8,946 bases of DNA from Parcubacteria group bacterium Gr01-1014_72 (lineage in GTDB: Bacteria; Patescibacteriota; Minisyncoccia; Phycocordibacterales; VMFH01): contig VMFH01000013.1 in assembly GCA_007375925.1 (NCBI GenBank), positions 1 to 8,946 of the forward strand, given 5' to 3'. Within the stretch, counting starts at the first letter, position 1, and each line of letters begins with the position of its first letter. Shown one piece after another: positions 5,937 through 8,946 of the stretch. Under the pieces are notes generated by a model. It made no database searches. It was given only the letters and a program-made list of their open reading frames with translations, and was not told the DNA's origin. Position numbers and translations under genes: made by a program.

Positions 5937-6488
5937 CTAGTTCATAATTTCCTTCTCCTTCCGCTGTGCCCCCTCGCCGAGAGCTTTGCCGAACGCCTCC
6001 GCAAGTTTCTCAAGCTCCTTTTTCGCGCGGAACTTCTCATCCTCGCTCATACTTCCCGCTTTCTCCTGTTTTTGAATATCGTTCCACACTTCATCGCGAA
6101 ACTTCCGAAGCGAGATGCGCGCCTGCAAAAGCTTCTCCTTCACCACCTTCACAAGTGAGGCGCGCCGCTCGGAAGTGAGCTCCGGAAACGTGATACGGAT
6201 GCCGCGTTCGTCCGCCGCGCCCGAGAGCCCGAGGTTCGCCGCAACGACGGCCTTCTCAATATCTTTCATGAGCGCCATATCAAACGGAGTAACTCTGAGC
6301 GTCCGTGCATCCTCAATGGAAATCGTGCCGGCCTGCTTGAGGGGCATCCGCGAACCGTACGCCTCCACCGACACCCCGTCAAGGAGCGCGGGGGTCGCGC
6401 GGGAGGTGCGGATTGCGGAGAGCTCCTTTTTGAGCCACTCCTCCGTTTCTTTCGCCTTTTTTGTGAACGCGGTAAAAGTATAGGCCAT
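5937..6488 (-). CDS. frr: Ribosome recycling factor
   Basis: With EF-G, releases the post-termination ribosome from mRNA in the cytoplasm. The 183 residues compare with 185 in Escherichia coli. The three-helix-bundle domain carries the conserved LSAIRTSRATPALLDGV (about 23-39). The beta domain follows with ARTLRVTPFD. GIRITFPELTSERRASLVK (about 100-118) returns to the long helices, and RDEVWNDIQKQEKAGSMSEDE leads to the C-terminal helix. It begins 4 nt after the holB stop, so the two are very likely co-transcribed. The usual neighbours pyrH and tsf are not next to it here. No Shine-Dalgarno is visible in the holB-frr junction, so translational coupling is likely. Confidence 0.97.
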   Translation of the reverse strand: MAYTFTAFTKKAKETEEWLKKELSAIRTSRATPALLDGVSVEAYGSRMPLKQAGTISIEDARTLRVTPFDMALMKDIEKAVVAANLGLSGAADERGIRITFPELTSERRASLVKVVKEKLLQARISLRKFRDEVWNDIQKQEKAGSMSEDEKFRAKKELEKLAEAFGKALGEGAQRKEKEIMN

Positions 6489-6492
6489 ATAC

Positions 6493-7227
6493 TTATTCTA
6501 CCTTCCTCGGAAGCGCCACCGCAAGGTGTTCAAGGAGGAGCTTCTCCGACGCCCCGCGGTCAGTCGCATAGCGGCGTACGAGAAGAAACGCGGTGAGCGC
6601 GATCGCATCCCCTCCGAAAGGCAGCGACGCGTGGACATACCGCTCCATCTGCGCCAAAAACTCCCGCGTGCTACTCTCTCCCCCCTCCCCTCTCTCATTT
6701 TCCTCCCGCAGAGCGCGAACAATCGCGAGCCGCTCCGGAAGCGCTGCGCGCATAAACACCTCGGCACGCTTCTCTTCTTCCGAAGAGGAGGCGCCTGGAG
6801 CTCCTCCCCCAACGTTTAGAATGGCGAGGCGAGAGCGTAGCGTCGGCAGAAGCGTCTCGGCGCTTGGGATGATAATAAAAAAGTGCACGTTCGGAGCGGG
6901 CTCTTCCAAAGTCTTCAGGAGGGCATTCCCCGCCTCTCGCGTGAGCGCGTCAAACGAAATGATGAAGATGCTCCGCTCCCCGAAGCTTCGCCGCAGGGCC
7001 GCCTCCCGAATCATCCGTGAATCATCAATCGCGAGCGCCGCCGCATCAAAGTTGTGGAAATCAGGATTGCCCACAGTCGAAAACGAGAGCGATTCATTGA
7101 GGAATCGCTCAAGACGCCGCCTGCTCTCGGCGCGGTCTCCGACGAGCGCGTAGCCGTGGTGAAGCGTCTGTCCCCTCGCAAGCGCCTCCTCAAGAAATGC
7201 GAGACGGTGAGTGTCGGTATCTGGCAT
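6493..7227 (-). CDS. holB: DNA polymerase III delta' subunit (clamp loader), P-loop-less
   Basis: AAA+-fold clamp-loader subunit that helps place the sliding clamp on DNA. With the chosen start it has 244 residues. The Walker A position reads HGYALVGDRAESRRRL (24-39), with no GKT, as is usual for delta', which does not hydrolyse ATP. The diagnostic GNALLKTLEEPAPNVHFF (100-117) and LLPTLRSRLAIL (126-137) correspond to the conserved NALLKxLEEP and RSR regions. The zinc-binding cysteines of Escherichia coli HolB are absent. An ATG 28 codons upstream (7311) lies inside a terminator hairpin and before the likely promoter, so I prefer 7227. GGAGAA at 7245-7240 is 12 nt from this ATG, an unusually long but possible Shine-Dalgarno. 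It could be loosely annotated as a DnaX-like ATPase. Confidence 0.88.
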   Translation of the reverse strand: MPDTDTHRLAFLEEALARGQTLHHGYALVGDRAESRRRLERFLNESLSFSTVGNPDFHNFDAAALAIDDSRMIREAALRRSFGERSIFIISFDALTREAGNALLKTLEEPAPNVHFFIIIPSAETLLPTLRSRLAILNVGGGAPGASSSEEEKRAEVFMRAALPERLAIVRALREENERGEGGESSTREFLAQMERYVHASLPFGGDAIALTAFLLVRRYATDRGASEKLLLEHLAVALPRKVE

Positions 7228-7266
7228 GGTTTTGGAAAATTCTCCGTGCGTCCATCCTTTTCGTCC

Positions 7267-7272
7267 AGTATA
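7267..7272 (-). promoter_or_regulatory. Candidate -10 element for holB-frr
   Basis: TATACT (7272-7267) lies 39 nt upstream of the preferred holB ATG and just after the terminator of the upstream RNA. The predicted start near 7260 gives a leader of about 33 nt. No convincing -35 is visible. Confidence 0.4.
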
Positions 7273-7294
7273 CACCAGGTCGCCCCACAGTGAG

Positions 7295-7328
7295 AAAAAG
7301 CCCCTTCCCATGTCGCCACGGGAAGGGA
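7295..7328 (-). terminator. Intrinsic terminator, minus strand, upstream of holB
   Basis: CCCTTCCC and GGGAAGGG (7327-7320 and 7309-7302 on the minus strand) form an 8-bp GC-rich stem with a 10-nt loop, followed by GC and TTTTT (7299-7295). It lies between the candidate RNA and the holB promoter. A nearby second GGGAAGGGAC (7350-7359) repeats the sequence at 7320-7329. Confidence 0.75.
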
Positions 7329-7522
7329 CCAGAATCCAGACGCGTCCCGGGGAAGGGACAGTTTTTCAAAAAGACTTATGGGTGGGATAGTTCCGTCTGG
7401 AAGTACGCGGTTTTTCTACTCCTCATAACGAGGTTGTGTATGAGGAGGGCGAGCCTCTCATGCGAGTTCACACATCGGAACCACATGGTTGGCAGTTGCG
7501 AGCCGCGAAGTCCTCCTTACTG
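7295..7522 (-). ncRNA. Candidate structured non-coding RNA, rod-like fold, family not recognised
   Basis: About 228 nt between an extended -10 promoter and an intrinsic terminator, with no credible reading frame. Pairings nest into a rod: AGGACTT (7514-7508) with AAGTCTT (7377-7371, one G-U); GTTCCG (7481-7476) with CGGAAC (7395-7390); and a perfect 9-bp apical hairpin CTCCTCATA (7447-7439) with TATGAGGAG (7427-7419). Between the last two stems lies a large internal bubble of about 25 nt per strand. A closing stem, large bubble and apical hairpin recall 6S RNA, but I see no conserved 6S sequence, so this is only an analogy. Known tmRNA, SRP and RNase P motifs were not seen. It could also be a leader, but the terminator and separate holB -10 favour an independent RNA. 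Confidence 0.45.
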
Positions 7523-7528
7523 CAGAAG

Positions 7529-7558
7529 AGTATACCACTCACACGCAACACGGCACAA
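7529..7558 (-). promoter_or_regulatory. Extended -10 promoter for the 7522-7295 RNA
   Basis: TATACT (7534-7529) is preceded by TGG, which makes an extended -10 (TGnTATACT). A partial -35, TTGTGC (7558-7553), lies 18 nt upstream. The predicted start is near 7522. It lies 60 nt downstream of the mreB-2 stop. Confidence 0.5.
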
Positions 7559-7593
7559 GACCCCTGCATAGTATGGGGAAAGGCGCTGTATCG

Positions 7594-8607
7594 CTAACGC
7601 TTCGCGAGTATTGTTTTTTTGTATGTATCAAGGTGTTCCAGCGCGATGCCCGTACCTTTCGCGACACAGTACAGAGGGTCCTTCGCGAGCACCGCCTTCA
7701 CGCCGGTGCGGCGAAAAACGAGATCGGGGAAATTCCGAAGCTGTGACGAACCGCCGGTCATTATAATCCCCTGGTCAATGATGTCGGCGGCGAGCTCGGG
7801 TGGCGTTTCCTGGAGCACGTCCTTGATTGCTTTCACCACCTCCCGCAGTTCCTTCGCGATCGCCTTCACAATTTCGTTCGTGCGCGCCTCAGCAGTACGC
7901 GGGAGCCCGGTGACGAAATCCCGCCCCTTCACGACCATGAGAAGCTCCTCCTCAAGCGGAACGGCAGAGCCGACCTGGATTTTGATCTCCTCGGCCATCC
8001 TGTCGCCAATCGCAAGGTTGAACGTCTTTTTGACATAGTCCGCGATCGCCGCATCAATGCGGTTACCGGCGCACTTGACGGATGTTGAAGCGACGATACC
8101 GCCAAGCGATATCACCGCCGCATCCGTCGTACCTCCGCCGATGTCAACAATCATGTGCCCGACGGCCTCCTGAATCGGAATGCCCGCGCCGATGGCGGCA
8201 AGAATGGGCTCCTTGACGACGTACGCATTCTTTGCGCCGGCGCGCAACGCCGCCTCAATGACGGCACGGCGCTCGGTTGAGGTTACGCCGGCGGGCACCG
8301 AGACGATCACCTCCGGCTTCCAGATGTTGAAGCGCCCGAGCGATTTGCCGATGAAGTACCGAAGCATCGCCTCCGTAACGCGGTAGTCGGCGATGACGCC
8401 GTCGCGCATCGGGCGGTATGCGACAATGTTGTCCGGGGTCTTCCCGACCATATTCTTCGCCTCAAGGCCGACGGCGAGAATCTTATTGTCGGTAACCGAA
8501 ACGGCGACAACGGAGGGCTCGTTCAAGACCACCCCTCGTCCCGGCAGGTACACGAGGGTATTCGTCGTTCCGAGATCAATCCCGAGCTTCGGCGCGAAAA
8601 AACTCAT
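7594..8607 (-). CDS. mreB: Second MreB-family actin homologue (MreB/Mbl-like)
   Basis: A second bacterial actin, 337 residues, likely forming filaments with or beside the cluster MreB. Motifs: phosphate-1 DLGTTNT (11-17), VPAGVT (104-109), phosphate-2 VDIGGGTTD (154-162), GRDFVTGLPR, and the adenosine motif MTGGSSQLRNF near 290. The amphipathic N-terminal helix of the other copy is absent; only MSFFAPKLG precedes the first motif, although SFF may still contact the membrane. The usual IEEP motif reads VKEP (131-134), a lysine in place of the first glutamate. The gene stands alone, divergent from the HTH gene. Its -10 box lies 6 nt from the ATG, so the mRNA should be leaderless. Specific naming as Mbl or MreBH is not supported by sequence alone. 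Confidence 0.93.
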   Translation of the reverse strand: MSFFAPKLGIDLGTTNTLVYLPGRGVVLNEPSVVAVSVTDNKILAVGLEAKNMVGKTPDNIVAYRPMRDGVIADYRVTEAMLRYFIGKSLGRFNIWKPEVIVSVPAGVTSTERRAVIEAALRAGAKNAYVVKEPILAAIGAGIPIQEAVGHMIVDIGGGTTDAAVISLGGIVASTSVKCAGNRIDAAIADYVKKTFNLAIGDRMAEEIKIQVGSAVPLEEELLMVVKGRDFVTGLPRTAEARTNEIVKAIAKELREVVKAIKDVLQETPPELAADIIDQGIIMTGGSSQLRNFPDLVFRRTGVKAVLAKDPLYCVAKGTGIALEHLDTYKKTILAKR

Positions 8608-8613
8608 CTTACT

Positions 8614-8619
8614 ACTATA
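8614..8619 (-). promoter_or_regulatory. -10 element of mreB-2, predicted leaderless
   Basis: TATAGT (8619-8614) lies only 6 nt from the ATG at 8607, so the expected start falls on the A of the ATG itself. The -35 region is AT-rich (TTTTAT-like) but weak. No ribosome-binding site could fit. Confidence 0.5.
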
Positions 8620-8676
8620 CTACAGGGATGCCGCGAATAAAAGGCGGCACGCTACGATGCTGTCCACACTCCACAG

Positions 8677-8704
8677 TAGACGTACATACCGTATATGCTA
8701 TACT
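8677..8704 (+). promoter_or_regulatory. Promoter of the HTH/MurA-like gene, predicted nearly leaderless
   Basis: TAGACG (8677-8682, four of six matches to TTGACA), a 16-nt spacer and TATACT (8699-8704, five of six) precede the ATG at 8714. The expected start near 8711 leaves about 3 nt of leader. It is divergent from the mreB-2 promoter, and the 106-bp gap may hold shared operators. Confidence 0.55.
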
Positions 8705-8713
8705 TCCGGTATC

Positions 8714-8946
8714 ATGGGAAACAGCGGGAATTTGCGGGAAATCGGCGCGCGCATACAGCGGCTCCGCGAAGAACGCGGCAGCACACAGAGCGCCTTCGCG
8801 AGAAAAATCGGCACCACGCAGAGCGCTCTCTCCCGCATTGAGGCGGGAGAGCAGAATGTGAGCGCGAACCTTTTGGAAAAAATCGGCGCGGCGCTCGGGC
8901 GAAGCGTCATTGCCATCTCGGGCGAGACCATTAATCTTGAAATCCG
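8714..8946 (+). CDS. XRE-family helix-turn-helix N-terminus, probably of an HTH-MurA fusion; 3' end cut by window
   Basis: The visible 77 codons encode one Cro/C1-type DNA-binding domain: IGARIQRLREERGSTQSAFA (helices 1-2, about residues 10-29), TTQSALSRIEAGEQN (recognition helix region, about 34-48), then LLEKIGAALGRSVIAIS. The last residues, GETINLEI, resemble the beginning of a MurA (UDP-N-acetylglucosamine 1-carboxyvinyltransferase) domain. From memory, CPR genomes often encode MurA with such an N-terminal XRE domain, so I infer a fusion, but no MurA motif is inside the window. A stand-alone XRE regulator is the alternative. The ATG is chosen because the promoter -10 ends 9 nt before it. 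It faces away from mreB-2. Confidence 0.75.
   Translation, partial: MGNSGNLREIGARIQRLREERGSTQSAFARKIGTTQSALSRIEAGEQNVSANLLEKIGAALGRSVIAISGETINLEI

Noticed and set aside
6493..7311. Longer holB start at 7311 (272 residues)
   Set aside because: The start lies inside the intrinsic terminator hairpin and upstream of the likely -10; the extra 28 residues do not resemble delta' N-termini.
7344..7366. Plus-strand terminator: GTCCC/GGGAC hairpin followed by AGTTTTT
   Set aside because: The stem is only 5 bp, and no plus-strand gene or promoter precedes it; kept only as part of the alternative-hairpin observation.
7197..7746. Plus-strand open frames of 124 and 85 codons across the holB/mreB-2 gap
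   Set aside because: They overlap holB or mreB-2 on the opposite strand, show no domain or ribosome-binding site, and cross the hairpins of the candidate RNA.

Overview
The window looks like a chromosomal piece of a Patescibacteria/CPR bacterium, probably Parcubacteria-like. This is inferred from compact genes, a shortened ProRS and MreD, a P-loop-less DNA polymerase III delta' subunit, weak or absent Shine-Dalgarno sites, palindromic intergenic repeats, and an XRE helix-turn-helix that appears to start a MurA protein. The genetic code looks standard: TGG encodes Trp and proS ends in TGA. Nearly everything is on the minus strand, so the text below reads from high to low coordinates. The main theme is cell-wall elongation (the rod complex).

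Right end (7594-8946): a second MreB paralogue (minus) is transcribed divergently from a plus-strand gene that begins with an XRE-type HTH and runs off the window. Both have a -10 box so close to the ATG that the mRNAs should be leaderless or nearly so.

Middle right (4727-7593): between mreB-2 and holB is a 366-bp gap holding a candidate structured RNA (about 7522-7295, minus) with an extended -10 promoter and an intrinsic terminator. Then come holB (delta'), frr (ribosome recycling factor, 4 nt after holB) and rseP (site-2 protease). Frr and rseP are separated by 100 bp of AT-rich heptanucleotide repeats, where many other bacteria carry uppS, cdsA and dxr.

Middle (4226-4726): 500 bp without a credible protein gene. 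It contains a second candidate RNA on the plus strand (about 4325-4557) with a textbook terminator, two inverted copies of a GC-rich hairpin, and three copies of a 17-21 bp palindrome, one of which forms a minus-strand terminator for the rseP transcript.

Left end (1-4225): a tightly packed operon proS - mreB - mreC - mreD - mrdA (PBP2, cut by the window edge). Junctions are 3 nt, a 23-nt overlap, 2 nt and 3 nt. MreB, MreC, MreD and PBP2 form the elongation machinery that guides lateral peptidoglycan synthesis. A likely MurA (first committed step of peptidoglycan precursor synthesis) and a second MreB at the other end keep the same theme.

Most unusual points: a PBP2 apparently without the head subdomain; a MreD whose C-terminal tail is encoded by three consecutive hairpins that look like an inserted palindromic repeat; two unassigned structured RNAs; and the HTH-MurA arrangement.
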